Origin: Pseudomonas shahriarae
GTDB lineage: Bacteria > Pseudomonadota > Gammaproteobacteria > Pseudomonadales > Pseudomonadaceae
Direction of reading: 5' to 3'
DNA length: 64,000 bases
Assembly: GCF_014268455.2 (NCBI RefSeq)
Contig: NZ_CP077085.1
Span: forward strand, 4,939,001 to 5,003,000
Shown here: piece after piece, positions 1-8,491 of the stretch
Numbering within the stretch: position 1 is the first letter of the stretch
Layout: the number at the start of each line of letters is the position of its first letter
Translations under genes and position numbers: made by a program
The notes under the pieces: generated by a model
Told to the model about the DNA's origin: nothing
Seen by the model: the letters and a program-made list of their open reading frames with translations, nothing else
Database searches by the model: none

Positions 1-573
1 GCGGCCTTCGTTTTCGAACGGCTCACGGGTCACGGTCGGGTAGTAGATCAACTTTTCACGCAGCGCCTCGCCGAAGAACTCGTTCTGCGGCAGGTGCTCG
101 GTGATGAACTCGCGGTAGGCGACTTCGTTGACGTAACGCACGCCGTGGCACAGGATCACTTTTTCGAAGCGCTCGTAGGTTTCCGGGTCCTGGATCACGC
201 TCATAAAGGGCGCGAGGCCCGTACCGGTGCTGAGCAGGTACAGGTGTTTGCCCGGCTTCAAATCGTCCAGCACCAGGGTGCCCGTCGGTTTTTTGCTGAT
301 GATGATCTCGTCGCCTTCCTTCAAGTGCTGCAATTGGGAAGTCAGCGGGCCATCCGGAACCTTGATGCTGAAGAACTCCAGATGCTCTTCCCAGTTCGGG
401 CTGGCGATGGAGTAAGCGCGCATGAGCGGGCGGCCATTGGGCTGTTGCAGGCCGATCATCACGAACTGACCGTTCTCAAAGCGCAGGCCCGGGTCGCGGG
501 TGCACTTGAAGCTGAACAGAGTGTCGTTCCAGTGATGAACACTGAGGACACGCTCGTGGTTCATGTTGCTCAT
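1..573 (-). CDS. fpr: Ferredoxin-NADP+ reductase, partial (3' end outside window)
   Basis: This flavoenzyme (FAD) exchanges electrons between NADPH and ferredoxin or flavodoxin in the cytoplasm and serves oxidative-stress defence and iron-sulphur metabolism. The ATG at 571-573 is preceded by AGGAG. 191 codons are present of a family length near 259, so the C-terminal NADP-binding part is missing. Visible motifs are the FAD-binding RAYSIAS (residues about 54-60) and the GTGLAPF nucleotide-binding loop (about 110-116). The gene is divergent from the LysR gene finR, the arrangement known for fpr/finR in Pseudomonas, where FinR activates fpr under superoxide stress. The identification is seen in sequence; the regulation is family knowledge. 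Confidence 0.93.
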   Translation of the reverse strand, partial: MSNMNHERVLSVHHWNDTLFSFKCTRDPGLRFENGQFVMIGLQQPNGRPLMRAYSIASPNWEEHLEFFSIKVPDGPLTSQLQHLKEGDEIIISKKPTGTLVLDDLKPGKHLYLLSTGTGLAPFMSVIQDPETYERFEKVILCHGVRYVNEVAYREFITEHLPQNEFFGEALREKLIYYPTVTREPFENEGR

Positions 574-699
574 GTACGGGGAACTCCTGGAAATGGGTCA
601 GCGCCAAAAATGATAGGTGCGCAATTGCACAGTATTCTAATGGCGGCGACAATATCTGTTAACTGGATTATTAAGATAAGGGTTATCGGTTATATAGAT

Positions 700-1626
700 A
701 TGCGATTTACTCTCCGTCAACTGCAAGTCTTCGTCGCCGTCGCCCAGCAGGAAAGCGTGTCTCGCGCTGCTGGCCTTCTGGCCTTATCTCAATCCGCCGC
801 CAGCACCTCGATCACCGAGCTGGAGCGCCAATCCAGCTGCCAATTGTTCGACCGCGCCGGTAAACGCCTGAGCCTCAATGCCCTGGGTCATCAATTGCTG
901 CCCCAGGCGGTGGCGCTGCTGGACCAGGCCAAGGAAATCGAAGACCTGCTCAACGGCAAGTCCGGCTTCGGCTCCCTGGCGGTCGGCGCCACCCTGACCA
1001 TCGGCAATTACCTGGCGACGCTGCTGATCGGCAGCTTCATGCAGCAGCATCCCGAGAGCCAGGTGAAGCTGCATGTACAGAACACTGCACATATCGTGCA
1101 TCAGGTCGCGCATTACGAAATTGATCTGGGTCTAATCGAGGGTGACTGCAGCCACCCGGACATCGAGGTGCAAACCTGGGTCGAGGATGAACTGGTGGTG
1201 TTCTGCGCGCCCCAGCACCCCCTGGCCCTGCGCGGGCAGGCGACCATGGAGCAGTTGACCCATGAAGCCTGGATCCTGCGGGAACAGGGCTCAGGGACGC
1301 GCCTGACGTTTGATCAGGCTATGCGCCATCATCGCAGCGCGCTGAATATTCGCCTGGAGCTGGAGCACACCGAGGCGATCAAGCGCGCAGTGGAGTCGGG
1401 ATTGGGGATTGGTTGCATTTCCCGGCTGGCACTACGGGATGCGTTCCGGCGCGGCAGCCTGGTGCCGGTGGAGACCCCGGACCTGGACCTGGCCCGGCAG
1501 TTCTACTTTATCTGGCATAAACAGAAGTACCAGACCTCGGCCATGCGCGAATTTCTCGAGCTGTGCCGCGCCTTTACCGCCGGGGTACAGCGCAGTGACG
1601 AGATCGTGCTGCCGAATATCGCCTAG
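700..1626 (+). CDS. finR: LysR-type transcriptional regulator FinR
   Basis: This is a 308-residue LysR-family DNA-binding regulator. It has an N-terminal winged helix-turn-helix (residues 1-60, starting MRFTLRQLQVFVAVAQQ) followed by a periplasmic-binding-protein-like effector domain with the usual GIGCISRLAL segment near residue 235. The open frame extends much further upstream, but the ATG at 700 starts exactly at the family N-terminus. It is divergent from fpr across a 126-bp AT-rich spacer that must hold both promoters. In Pseudomonas FinR activates fpr in response to superoxide and iron. Its stop codon overlaps that of the convergent dgkA inside one CTAG. Confidence 0.88.
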   Translation: MRFTLRQLQVFVAVAQQESVSRAAGLLALSQSAASTSITELERQSSCQLFDRAGKRLSLNALGHQLLPQAVALLDQAKEIEDLLNGKSGFGSLAVGATLTIGNYLATLLIGSFMQQHPESQVKLHVQNTAHIVHQVAHYEIDLGLIEGDCSHPDIEVQTWVEDELVVFCAPQHPLALRGQATMEQLTHEAWILREQGSGTRLTFDQAMRHHRSALNIRLELEHTEAIKRAVESGLGIGCISRLALRDAFRRGSLVPVETPDLDLARQFYFIWHKQKYQTSAMREFLELCRAFTAGVQRSDEIVLPNIA

Positions 1627-1985
1627 ATCAGGATGACTGCCCACACCACGGTGATCATGGTCAGCGCCACGAATTGCGCGGCGCTGCCCATGTCCTTGGC
1701 GTTTTTCGACAGCGGGTGGCGATCCAGGGAAATCCGATCAATCGCCGCCTCCACGGCCGAGTTGAGCAACTCGACAATCAGCGCCAGCAGGCACACGGCA
1801 ATCAACAGTGCGCGCTCTACGCGGCTGACCGTGAGGAAGAAGCTCACCGGAATCAGGATCACGTTGAGCAGGACCAACTGGCGAAAGGCCGCCTCGCCGG
1901 TGAAAGCCGCACGCAAACCATCCAGGGAATAGCCCCCGGCGTTGAAGATACGTTTGATACCGGTTTGACCCTTGAACGGCGACAT
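1623..1985 (-). CDS. dgkA: Diacylglycerol kinase
   Basis: This integral inner-membrane enzyme phosphorylates diacylglycerol to phosphatidic acid, recycling lipid from envelope-polymer synthesis. The 120-residue product has the family's three membrane segments and the signature ELLNSAVEAAIDR (about residues 73-85) with the catalytic glutamates, followed by KNAKDMGSAAQ. I chose the ATG at 1985, which matches the family length; an in-frame TTG at 2003 would add six residues, and neither start has a clear ribosome site. It lies next to erdR as in P. aeruginosa (PA3603-PA3604). It converges with finR and shares the CTAG that holds both stops. Confidence 0.92.
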   Translation of the reverse strand: MSPFKGQTGIKRIFNAGGYSLDGLRAAFTGEAAFRQLVLLNVILIPVSFFLTVSRVERALLIAVCLLALIVELLNSAVEAAIDRISLDRHPLSKNAKDMGSAAQFVALTMITVVWAVILI

Positions 1986-2063
1986 AGGCAGGCAACTGAG
2001 CAAAAAATGATGGAAGGAAGCTAGAGCACGTCAAGTCAAAAAAGCGTGAACAGCACCGCTCTA

Positions 2064-2711
2064 TTAATGGGAAATTGACTCAAGCTGTTGCAAGAGCAGC
2101 GCCGCCTGGGTGCGGGTGCGCACGCCCAGCTTACGGAAAATCGCGGTGACGTGCGCCTTGATGGTCGCCTCGGATACGCTCAGCTCATAGGCGATCTGCT
2201 TGTTCAGCAAGCCTTCGCAGACCATGGTCAGCACACGAAACTGCTGGGGCGTCAGGCTGGCGAGCCCTTCCTGGGCGGCCTTGGCTTCGGCAGACACGTT
2301 GATTTCTTCAAATGCCTGGGGCGGCCATGAGACATCACCGTCCAGCACCGTACGTACCGCAGCTCGAATCTGCTCCATGGAACTGGACTTGGGGATAAAG
2401 CCACTGGCCCCGAACTCACGGGAGCGCACTACCACGTCGGCCTCTTCCTGGGCCGACACCATCACCACCGGAATCTGCGGATACTGCCCGCGCAACAGTA
2501 CCAGGCCGGAAAACCCGTAGGCGCCGGGCATGTTCAGGTCCAGCAGCACCAGATCCCAATCAGTCTTGTCAGTGAGCTGGGTTTCCAGTTCAGCGATGCT
2601 GCCCACTTCAACCAGGCGTACATCCACGCCCAGCTCCAGCGTAACCGCCTGGTGCAGCGCGCTACGGAACAGCGGATGGTCATCGGCAATCAGGATTTCG
2701 TATGTGGCCAT
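2064..2711 (-). CDS. erdR: NarL/LuxR-type response regulator ErdR
   Basis: This 215-residue response regulator has a receiver domain (DDHPLF near residue 10, phosphoacceptor Asp in LLDLNMPG near residue 57, Lys in IPKSS near residue 108). The C-terminal LuxR helix-turn-helix includes LLNKQIAYELSVSEATIKAH. In P. aeruginosa the orthologue beside dgkA (PA3604) is ErdR, a regulator of ethanol oxidation and acetate metabolism. The symbol rests on similarity plus the conserved dgkA neighbour. No histidine kinase is adjacent, so the partner is encoded elsewhere. Confidence 0.8.
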   Translation of the reverse strand: MATYEILIADDHPLFRSALHQAVTLELGVDVRLVEVGSIAELETQLTDKTDWDLVLLDLNMPGAYGFSGLVLLRGQYPQIPVVMVSAQEEADVVVRSREFGASGFIPKSSSMEQIRAAVRTVLDGDVSWPPQAFEEINVSAEAKAAQEGLASLTPQQFRVLTMVCEGLLNKQIAYELSVSEATIKAHVTAIFRKLGVRTRTQAALLLQQLESISH

Positions 2712-2873
2712 TTATTAAATGATCCTGTTTTTTATGGGAGTACCGATGGGTTCGGTGCTCACCAACGTACGAGGTGCCAGCCAGCGGCTGTCACGAACAG
2801 TTACGCTTGATGGCATTTTAGCCGGCTCAGGCGATGCAGTGCCATCATGCAAATGTCATCTGGCCGCGAAGTC

Positions 2874-3584
2874 CTACAGATAAGGTGCAAGACGGGTATG
2901 GACACTGTCCGTCGGATCCAGCGCCAACTGGAACTTGGCCGCCAGGTAATGGGTACTGAAAACATCCAGGTAGGCGTCCAGCACTTCGCTGGCCTGCTGG
3001 TCCTCGGCCAATTCCAGGCACAAGGCAGCCACTTCGGCAGTGCAGAAATGGTCATCGCGCTTGGAGCGGCGCAACTTGTAGCGCGATAACTGCTCCGGTT
3101 CCAGGCTCAGTACCGGCAGGTGCTCCAGATACGGGCTCTTGCGGAACATCTTGCGCGCTTCGCTCCAGGTGCCGTCCAGCAGGATAAACAATGGACGCTT
3201 GCCATCCGCCACCTTGACCTCGCTGACCACCCGCTGCGGCGCTACAAACTCGCCGGGGAAGACGATATAGGGCTGCCATTGCGGGTCGGCCAGCAGCGCC
3301 AGCAGCTCAGGTTCGACGGCCGTGCGCGCCCAGGGAAAAGCACTTGTATCGTCGATTACATCCGCTATCAACCAACCGGTATTACTCGGTTTCATCGGTT
3401 CCACGTCATGCATCAACAGGCACATGGCCGACCTGGCCTGAACCTTGGGGCGCCACGCACACAAGCAGTATTCGGGGATGACCCGGCATCTGGGGCAACG
3501 TTCGGCACGCGAGCCGCGTGCGACAAAAGGGCTGACGGCACGGGCCAGGCGTTGGGTACGCAGACGGAAGACCGCATGACTCAT
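2874..3584 (-). CDS. DTW-domain tRNA-uridine aminocarboxypropyltransferase (YfiP/TapT-like)
   Basis: The 236-residue protein carries the DTW-domain hallmark LDGTWSEARKM (near residue 140) and an N-terminal cysteine set CPRC...CLC (near residue 30) suited to zinc binding. DTW enzymes transfer the 3-amino-3-carboxypropyl group of S-adenosylmethionine to uridine 47 of tRNA (acp3U). The same gene occurs a few positions from dgkA-erdR in P. aeruginosa. It is divergent from the small exported-protein gene at 3777 across about 190 bp. The exact substrate is inferred from characterised family members. Confidence 0.8.
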   Translation of the reverse strand: MSHAVFRLRTQRLARAVSPFVARGSRAERCPRCRVIPEYCLCAWRPKVQARSAMCLLMHDVEPMKPSNTGWLIADVIDDTSAFPWARTAVEPELLALLADPQWQPYIVFPGEFVAPQRVVSEVKVADGKRPLFILLDGTWSEARKMFRKSPYLEHLPVLSLEPEQLSRYKLRRSKRDDHFCTAEVAALCLELAEDQQASEVLDAYLDVFSTHYLAAKFQLALDPTDSVHTRLAPYL

Positions 3585-3776
3585 AGCGGGCGCCGTTGTG
3601 AAGCGATGAAAATCGACACGGGCAAAACTCGGGGCAGCAAAAGTGCCGGCAGTTTACCAGAGCCGCCCAACCAATACGCCTGGCCGTCGCGGCGACAGGT
3701 CACCTATAATCCCGCGCCACTGAACGCATAGCGCAGTGACGGGTCTATGGACCAGTAACCGAATCAGGAGAGTTTC

Positions 3777-4211
3777 ATGCTGCGTCTTATGTTGCGTCTT
3801 GCCGCCCCGACCGTCGCCCTGGCGCTGGTATTACCCGTCGGCGCCCAGGCAGCCTCCCTGGTGGAGCTGCAAATGAACAAGAAACTGCAAAGCGTCGCGG
3901 CAGAAAGCAACAAGGACCTGCCCAGGGAAATTGATGAACAAACCCTGGAAGTGGCCTACACCGTCGAAGGAATGCAACTGATTGACCACCTGAGCGTCCT
4001 GCCAGAGCGCGCCGAACAGATGCGCGCCAACCCCAAGGCCGTGTATTTCCAGCTGGGACAGAGCGTCTGCCTGAACAAAGGTTATCGCGAGTTGATGGCC
4101 AAGGGCGCGGTGATGCGCTACGAGATCACCGAAAACAAGACCAACCGCCCGGTGGCGTCGGTCAAGTTCGTCGAAGCGGATTGCCCGGCTCCGGCCAAGA
4201 AGAAAAAGTAA
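3777..4211 (+). CDS. Small exported protein, resembles the PA3611-type quorum-regulated family
   Basis: The 144-residue product has a clear signal peptide (MLRLMLRL, hydrophobic core, cleavage after AQA near residue 22) and so is periplasmic or secreted. The mature part has two cysteines (in QSVCLNKG and EADCPAP) that could form a disulphide, and a lysine-rich tail ending KKKK. Start ATG 3777 follows AGGAG. Size, cysteine pattern and neighbourhood suggest the family annotated in Pseudomonas as quorum-sensing-regulated virulence factor (PA3611 type), but I recall that family only in outline. Function is unknown. Confidence 0.6.
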   Translation: MLRLMLRLAAPTVALALVLPVGAQAASLVELQMNKKLQSVAAESNKDLPREIDEQTLEVAYTVEGMQLIDHLSVLPERAEQMRANPKAVYFQLGQSVCLNKGYRELMAKGAVMRYEITENKTNRPVASVKFVEADCPAPAKKKK

Positions 4212-4236
4212 GTCCCTCCCCAAGCGCCAACATGGC

Positions 4237-4342
4237 CCCTGTTGAGCTGTGCAGCAGCCCTGAAACCTGAGTTGTCGGTCTATCTGCCAGACCTCAGGGG
4301 GGCTGCTACGCAGCCCAACGGCAGACAAGCCTCCTCGCCACA
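4237..4342. repeat. REP-type intergenic hairpin element
   Basis: The 356-bp gap before the LOG gene holds a folded element. GCAGCAGCCCTGA can pair with TCAGGGGGGCTGCTAC, and GGGCTGC-TAC-GCAGCCC (4300-4316) forms a tight hairpin. It ends in GCCTCCTCGCCACA, which read on the minus strand is TGTGGCGAGGAGGC, a REP core common in P. fluorescens. I see no gene in the rest of the gap. Confidence 0.6.
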
Positions 4343-4567
4343 GCCCTTCCTGCAAAACCTTGATCAATCCCTATTAAGTTATTGCCAGACAAGACTTTAG
4401 GGGCTCATGATCGAGCCATCCGGTAACATTTCCAGGGCAAAAAAGGTTGCCCTCGCGCGACTTAGCAGTGCAAAGGTTTTTAATCACAAGGAACATACAG
4501 AGCCTGTTTCGTCGCCGTCAGCAGCCTGCAATAAGACGCCGGGGCTCTGTAACGAAGGAGAAGCTGA

Positions 4568-5680
4568 ATGCCTGATCAACCGAATGACCTGCTGAATCGT
4601 CATTTTCCAGGAAACGGGACCGACCTCGCCCAGCAGGTCGAAGCGCAACTCAACCTGATTGCCCCCAGTAGCCCGAATATTTCGCTGTATCGCGACATGA
4701 TCCTCACCGTGCTGCGCATGGCCCAGGACGACCGTGACCGCTGGAACGCCAAGATCACCTTGAAAGCAATCAATGAACTGGACCACGCGTTTCGTGTACT
4801 CGAACAGTTCAAAAGCCGCCGCAAGGTCACCGTCTTCGGTTCGGCCCGCACCCCAGTGGAAAGCCCCCTCTACGCCCTGGCCCGCGAAGTGGGCGCGGCC
4901 CTGGCCCGTTCGGACCTGATGGTCATCACCGGTGGTGGCGGCGGCATCATGGCTGCCGCCCACGAAGGCGCCGGGCTGGCCCACAGCCTGGGGTTCAATA
5001 TCACCCTGCCCTTTGAACAGCATGCCAACCCGACCATTGATGGCACGGAAAACCTGCTGTCGTTCCACTTCTTCTTTACCCGCAAGCTGTTTTTCGTCAA
5101 GGAAGCCGATGGGTTGGTGCTGTGCCCGGGTGGCTTCGGTACCCTGGATGAAGCCTTGGAAGTCTTGACCCTGATCCAGACCGGCAAGAGTCCGCTGGTT
5201 CCAGTAGTACTGCTGGACGAGCCCGGCGGTGGATTCTGGCAAGGCGCCCTGGACTTTATTCGCAACCAACTGGAGGCCAACCGCTACATCTTGCCCACCG
5301 ACCTCAAGCTGGTGCGCCTGGTGCACAGCGCCGAAGAGGCAGTGAACGAAATCAACCAGTTCTACGCGAACTTCCACTCCACCCGCTGGTTGAAACGCCA
5401 GTTTGTGGTGCGCATGAACCACCCTCTCAGCGAGCGTGCGTTGGCGCATATACAGACGGCATTCGCTGACCTGCGGCTGAGTGATGACTTCCAGCAATTG
5501 GCCTATGGGGGCGAAGAGCACGATGAGGCGCACTTCAGCCACCTGACGCGACTGGTGTTCAACTTCACCGGGCGTAATCAGGGGCGGTTGCGGGAGTTGG
5601 TGGATTACATCAACTTGCCGGAGAACTGGGCCCAAGCCCAGGGTAAAACACAGCAACGCGTAGCGCCGGAACCGGCGTGA
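4568..5680 (+). CDS. LOG-family (TIGR00730-type) nucleotide-processing protein
   Basis: The 370-residue protein contains the Rossmann-like LOG fold with its two diagnostic motifs, ITGGGGGIM (about residue 117) and PGGFGTLDE (about residue 184). LOG proteins are phosphoribohydrolases that release the base from nucleoside 5'-monophosphates; some are nucleosidases of other nucleotides. It has about 100 extra N-terminal residues and a C-terminal extension compared with the minimal 190-residue LOG enzymes, so its substrate is uncertain. Start ATG 4568 follows AAGGAG. A strong terminator lies 13 bp downstream. Confidence 0.8.
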   Translation: MPDQPNDLLNRHFPGNGTDLAQQVEAQLNLIAPSSPNISLYRDMILTVLRMAQDDRDRWNAKITLKAINELDHAFRVLEQFKSRRKVTVFGSARTPVESPLYALAREVGAALARSDLMVITGGGGGIMAAAHEGAGLAHSLGFNITLPFEQHANPTIDGTENLLSFHFFFTRKLFFVKEADGLVLCPGGFGTLDEALEVLTLIQTGKSPLVPVVLLDEPGGGFWQGALDFIRNQLEANRYILPTDLKLVRLVHSAEEAVNEINQFYANFHSTRWLKRQFVVRMNHPLSERALAHIQTAFADLRLSDDFQQLAYGGEEHDEAHFSHLTRLVFNFTGRNQGRLRELVDYINLPENWAQAQGKTQQRVAPEPA

Positions 5681-5693
5681 GGCCGTAAAACGC

Positions 5694-5727
5694 AAAAAAG
5701 GCCCGCTATTTTCATAGCGGGCCTTTT
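5694..5727. terminator. Bidirectional intrinsic terminator
   Basis: A perfect 10-bp stem GGCCCGCTAT/ATAGCGGGCC (5700-5709 with 5714-5723, loop TTTC) is preceded by an A-run and followed by a T-run, so it can end both the LOG gene and the leftward recX transcript. Confidence 0.9.
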
Positions 5728-5744
5728 GTTTTAGTGCTGTTTTA

Positions 5745-5764
5745 TGTGGGAGCTGTCGAGCCCC
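5745..5764 (+). repeat. Solitary REP half-element
   Basis: The 20-base start TGTGGGAGCTGTCGAGCCCC is identical to the head of the 134-bp units in the large array at 59.2-60.5 kb. No inverted partner is present here. Confidence 0.75.
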
Positions 5765-5787
5765 TTTGATCGCCGCTTGCCGAAGAA

Positions 5788-6255
5788 TCAGTCGTCCAGA
5801 TCTCGACCGCTCAACAAGCGGCTGATCATCTCCATTGAAAACCCGCGATAGCTCAAAAAGCGCCCTTGCTTGGCACGCTCACGGGCATCAATCGGCAGAT
5901 GGCCGGCAAACTTGCGACGCCAGGTGTCTTCCAGTTGCGTTTGCCAACTGATGCCACACTCACGCAACGCCAGTTCAATATCGGCGCGCTGCAAGCCCCG
6001 CTGACTCAATTCCTCACGAATCCGCGCAGGGCCGTAGCCCGAGCGTGCCCGGTAGGAAACAAAACTTTCGAGATAACGGGCTTCGGAAAGCAGCCCCTCT
6101 TCCGTCAAGCGGTCGAGGGCTGTTTCGATCATTTCGGGAGGGGCGCCACGCTGACGCAGTTTACGCGTCAGCTCGACACGACCGTGCTCGCGTCGTGCGA
6201 GCAGGTCCATTGCCGTACGCCGTACGGCAACCAGCGTATCGAGTACAACTGTCAT
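5788..6255 (-). CDS. recX: RecA regulatory protein RecX
   Basis: The 155-residue protein is built from RecX three-helix repeats (for example [19 protein letters not shown] and [14 protein letters not shown]). RecX binds RecA filaments and limits their extension, damping recombination and SOS induction. It starts 8 bp after the recA stop, so the two are almost certainly co-transcribed from the LexA-controlled recA promoter. Confidence 0.95.
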   Translation of the reverse strand: MTVVLDTLVAVRRTAMDLLARREHGRVELTRKLRQRGAPPEMIETALDRLTEEGLLSEARYLESFVSYRARSGYGPARIREELSQRGLQRADIELALRECGISWQTQLEDTWRRKFAGHLPIDARERAKQGRFLSYRGFSMEMISRLLSGRDLDD

Positions 6256-6263
6256 CGTTGGAC

Positions 6264-7322
6264 TCAGATATCAGCGTCGGCTTCTGCCATGTCATCAACA
6301 GGTTCGCGGTTGGCTGCTGCCTTGACGTCTGGCGCCGGGGTCAGCAGCTTGTCGCGGATCTGCTTCTCGAGGGTCGCCGCGATATCCGGGTTGTCCTGCA
6401 GGAACTTGGCCGAGTTGGCCTTGCCCTGACCGATCTTGCTACCGTTGTAGGCATACCAGGCACCGGACTTCTCGACAAAGCCGTGCAGCACGCCCAGGTC
6501 GATCATCTCGCCGTTCAGGTAAATACCTTTGCCGTAGAGGATCTGGAACTCAGCCTGACGGAATGGCGGAGCCACCTTGTTCTTCACAACCTTGACGCGG
6601 GTTTCGCTACCGACAACCTCGTCACCTTCCTTCACCGCGCCGGTACGGCGGATGTCCAGACGGACCGAAGCGTAGAACTTCAGCGCGTTACCACCGGTGG
6701 TGGTTTCCGGGCTGCCGAACATCACACCGATCTTCATCCGGATCTGGTTGATGAAGATCACCAGGCAGTTGGCGTTCTTGATGTTACCGGTGATTTTACG
6801 CAGCGCCTGAGACATCAGACGGGCTTGCAGGCCGACGTGCATGTCGCCCATTTCGCCTTCGATTTCAGCCTTTGGTACCAGGGCTGCCACGGAGTCGACC
6901 ACGATCACGTCGATGGCGTTGGAGCGCACCAGCATGTCGGTGATTTCCAGGGCTTGCTCGCCGGTGTCCGGCTGCGAAACCAGCAGGTCGTCGACATTGA
7001 CGCCCAGCTTGCCAGCATATTCAGGATCCAGGGCGTGCTCGGCATCGACGAACGCACAAGTGGCGCCCATTTTTTGTGCCTGGGCAATCACCGACAGGGT
7101 CAGGGTGGTTTTACCAGAAGACTCCGGACCGTAGATTTCAACGATACGGCCTTTTGGCAGGCCGCCAATGCCGAGCGCGATGTCCAGACCCAGAGAGCCA
7201 GTGGAAATAGCCGGGATCGCCTGACGGTCGTGATCGCCCATACGCATTACGGCACCCTTGCCGAATTGACGTTCGATCTGACCCAGGGCCGCAGCCAAGG
7301 CTTTCTTCTTGTTGTCGTCCAT
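6264..7322 (-). CDS. recA: Recombinase RecA
   Basis: RecA is the DNA-dependent ATPase of homologous recombination and the co-protease that triggers LexA-type autocleavage. The product is 352 residues with Walker [10 protein letters not shown] (about 66-74) and a C-terminal acidic tail. Start ATG 7322 gives [13 protein letters not shown], the conserved N-terminus, although the frame is open further upstream. A LexA box sits 41 bp upstream. The adjacent tailocin repressor gene (20657-21385) encodes a predicted autocleavable protein, so activated RecA should also induce the tailocin. Confidence 0.98.
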   Translation of the reverse strand: MDDNKKKALAAALGQIERQFGKGAVMRMGDHDRQAIPAISTGSLGLDIALGIGGLPKGRIVEIYGPESSGKTTLTLSVIAQAQKMGATCAFVDAEHALDPEYAGKLGVNVDDLLVSQPDTGEQALEITDMLVRSNAIDVIVVDSVAALVPKAEIEGEMGDMHVGLQARLMSQALRKITGNIKNANCLVIFINQIRMKIGVMFGSPETTTGGNALKFYASVRLDIRRTGAVKEGDEVVGSETRVKVVKNKVAPPFRQAEFQILYGKGIYLNGEMIDLGVLHGFVEKSGAWYAYNGSKIGQGKANSAKFLQDNPDIAATLEKQIRDKLLTPAPDVKAAANREPVDDMAEADADI

Positions 7323-7362
7323 TAAAGTCCTCACGTAATCAATAAGGCCTGACGGCCAACAC

Positions 7363-7378
7363 CTGTATAAGTAGACAG
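7363..7378. promoter_or_regulatory. LexA (SOS) box of recA
   Basis: CTGTATAAGTAGACAG fits the CTG-N10-CAG LexA consensus with an AT-rich centre. It lies 41 bp upstream of the recA ATG, where promoter repression is expected. Confidence 0.9.
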
Positions 7379-7405
7379 TATTGTTCCATAAAGATCGGGG
7401 ATCGC

Positions 7406-7906
7406 CTACCCCTGATTTTCTATTTCTGCTGCAGCTCGTCGCAACAGCCCCTCTAATGCGGCTTTTACCGTTTGTCGGCGGACCTCGTCGCGGTTGCCGG
7501 GGAAGTGCTGGCACTCAGCCGTAACCTCGTCACCGACACCCCAGGCCAGCCAGACAGTACCCACCGGTTTGTCCGGCGAGCCGCCATCGGGGCCCGCCAC
7601 GCCGCTGACCGCCACCGCAAACCGCGCCAGGCTTTTTTCCTGGGCGCCCCGGGCCATGGCCTCGACCACTTCACGGCTCACCGCGCCGACCTTGGGGAAC
7701 AACCCTTCCGGCACATTGAGCTGACGGGTCTTCTGGCGATTGGAATAGGTCACATACCCGGCCTCGAACCAGGCCGAACTCCCCGGAATACGGGTGATGG
7801 CTTCGGCGATGCCGCCACCGGTGCAGGATTCGGCGGTGGTGACGTGGGCATTGAGCACCTGCAAACGTCGGCCAAGTTCGGCGGCGAGTTGGGTAATTTC
7901 CTTCAC
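7406..7906 (-). CDS. pncC: Nicotinamide-nucleotide amidase (CinA C-terminal family)
   Basis: The 166-residue single-domain protein has the CinA/PncC signature [15 protein letters not shown] (about 23-37) with the active Ser-Cys region, then [18 protein letters not shown]. PncC deamidates nicotinamide mononucleotide to nicotinate mononucleotide for NAD salvage. It lies directly upstream of recA on the same strand, as in many Pseudomonas, and marks the left border of the tailocin insertion. The start ATG 7906 follows GGAGA in the leader. Confidence 0.92.
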   Translation of the reverse strand: MKEITQLAAELGRRLQVLNAHVTTAESCTGGGIAEAITRIPGSSAWFEAGYVTYSNRQKTRQLNVPEGLFPKVGAVSREVVEAMARGAQEKSLARFAVAVSGVAGPDGGSPDKPVGTVWLAWGVGDEVTAECQHFPGNRDEVRRQTVKAALEGLLRRAAAEIENQG

Positions 7907-7987
7907 GGTCGTCTCCAGGAAAGTGCGGGGGTTTGCCTACCCTACAGGAGCCCATCGGCCACGCAAGCAGCAGACGGCTTCAACAGA

Positions 7988-8491
7988 TTACCGGGTGATG
8001 GCACTTACATACGCCTGGCAGGCCCGCAACGCGATCAGTCCGTTATCGCCGGCATCGGTAATGCCGATAATTCGTTGAGCATGCGCCGGGTCAAGTCGAC
8101 CTCGCGGGGCTCCATGAACCACGCTGCCGGCGGCGGTGGCCGGCATTGCGCGGCCATTGGCGGGGTCGGTGGCGTCGAGAAGGACTGACAAGCGCACATC
8201 AGCAGTGGCCAACCGATCGCGCAGATAAACCTGGTGACGCTGTGCATCGCTCAACTCCCGCGTGTGTTGTTGATCGCTGGCGTGAAGCTGTTGCTCCAAC
8301 GCCCGACGCCTGTCCTGTTCGGCCCGGTATTGGCCCTGTGCTTCCTGGCTTTGCCGGTTGAGCAGGGCTGAATGCCCTGCGGCCTGGCGTTCAAAGGCCA
8401 GGCCATGACGCCAGGCCTGGACCTGCCAGCTGGCTGCCGCCGAGATAGCCATCAGCAGGGTAACCGCCCATATGCGCCCGCTCAACGGCAT
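7988..8491 (-). CDS. Inner-membrane spanin Rz (i-spanin) of the tailocin lysis cassette
   Basis: The 167-residue product has one N-terminal membrane anchor (IWAVTLLMAISAAASW) and then a charged, glutamine-rich periplasmic coiled coil, the build of phage Rz proteins. Rz works with Rz1 to fuse inner and outer membranes in the last lysis step. I start it at ATG 8491, which overlaps the endolysin stop by 10 bp and follows a GAGGGCGG ribosome site; a GTG at 8515 is a weaker option. A complete Rz1 lies inside it in another frame, which strongly supports the call. Confidence 0.8.
   Translation of the reverse strand: MPLSGRIWAVTLLMAISAAASWQVQAWRHGLAFERQAAGHSALLNRQSQEAQGQYRAEQDRRRALEQQLHASDQQHTRELSDAQRHQVYLRDRLATADVRLSVLLDATDPANGRAMPATAAGSVVHGAPRGRLDPAHAQRIIGITDAGDNGLIALRACQAYVSAITR
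8035..8247 (-). CDS. Outer-membrane spanin Rz1, embedded inside Rz
   Basis: This 70-codon frame lies entirely within Rz in a different reading frame. It encodes a short signal sequence ending PLLMCAC (lipoprotein-type cysteine near residue 20) followed by a proline-rich mature part with TPPTPP and RPPPP, the hallmark of Rz1 o-spanins. The ATG 8247 is preceded by GGGAG at a good distance. Nested Rz/Rz1 genes are known in lambda. The lipobox is not perfect (M-C-A-C), so acylation is inferred. Confidence 0.78.
   Translation of the reverse strand: MHSVTRFICAIGWPLLMCACQSFSTPPTPPMAAQCRPPPPAAWFMEPREVDLTRRMLNELSALPMPAITD

Noticed and set aside
574..699. GTGCGCAATTGCAC near-palindrome and AT-rich dyads between fpr and finR as FinR sites
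   Set aside because: The region must hold regulatory sites, but I could not single out one matching a firm FinR or LysR consensus.
4484..5695. 403-codon open frame antisense to the LOG gene
   Set aside because: The LOG gene has clear motifs and a ribosome site; this frame is its complement shadow.
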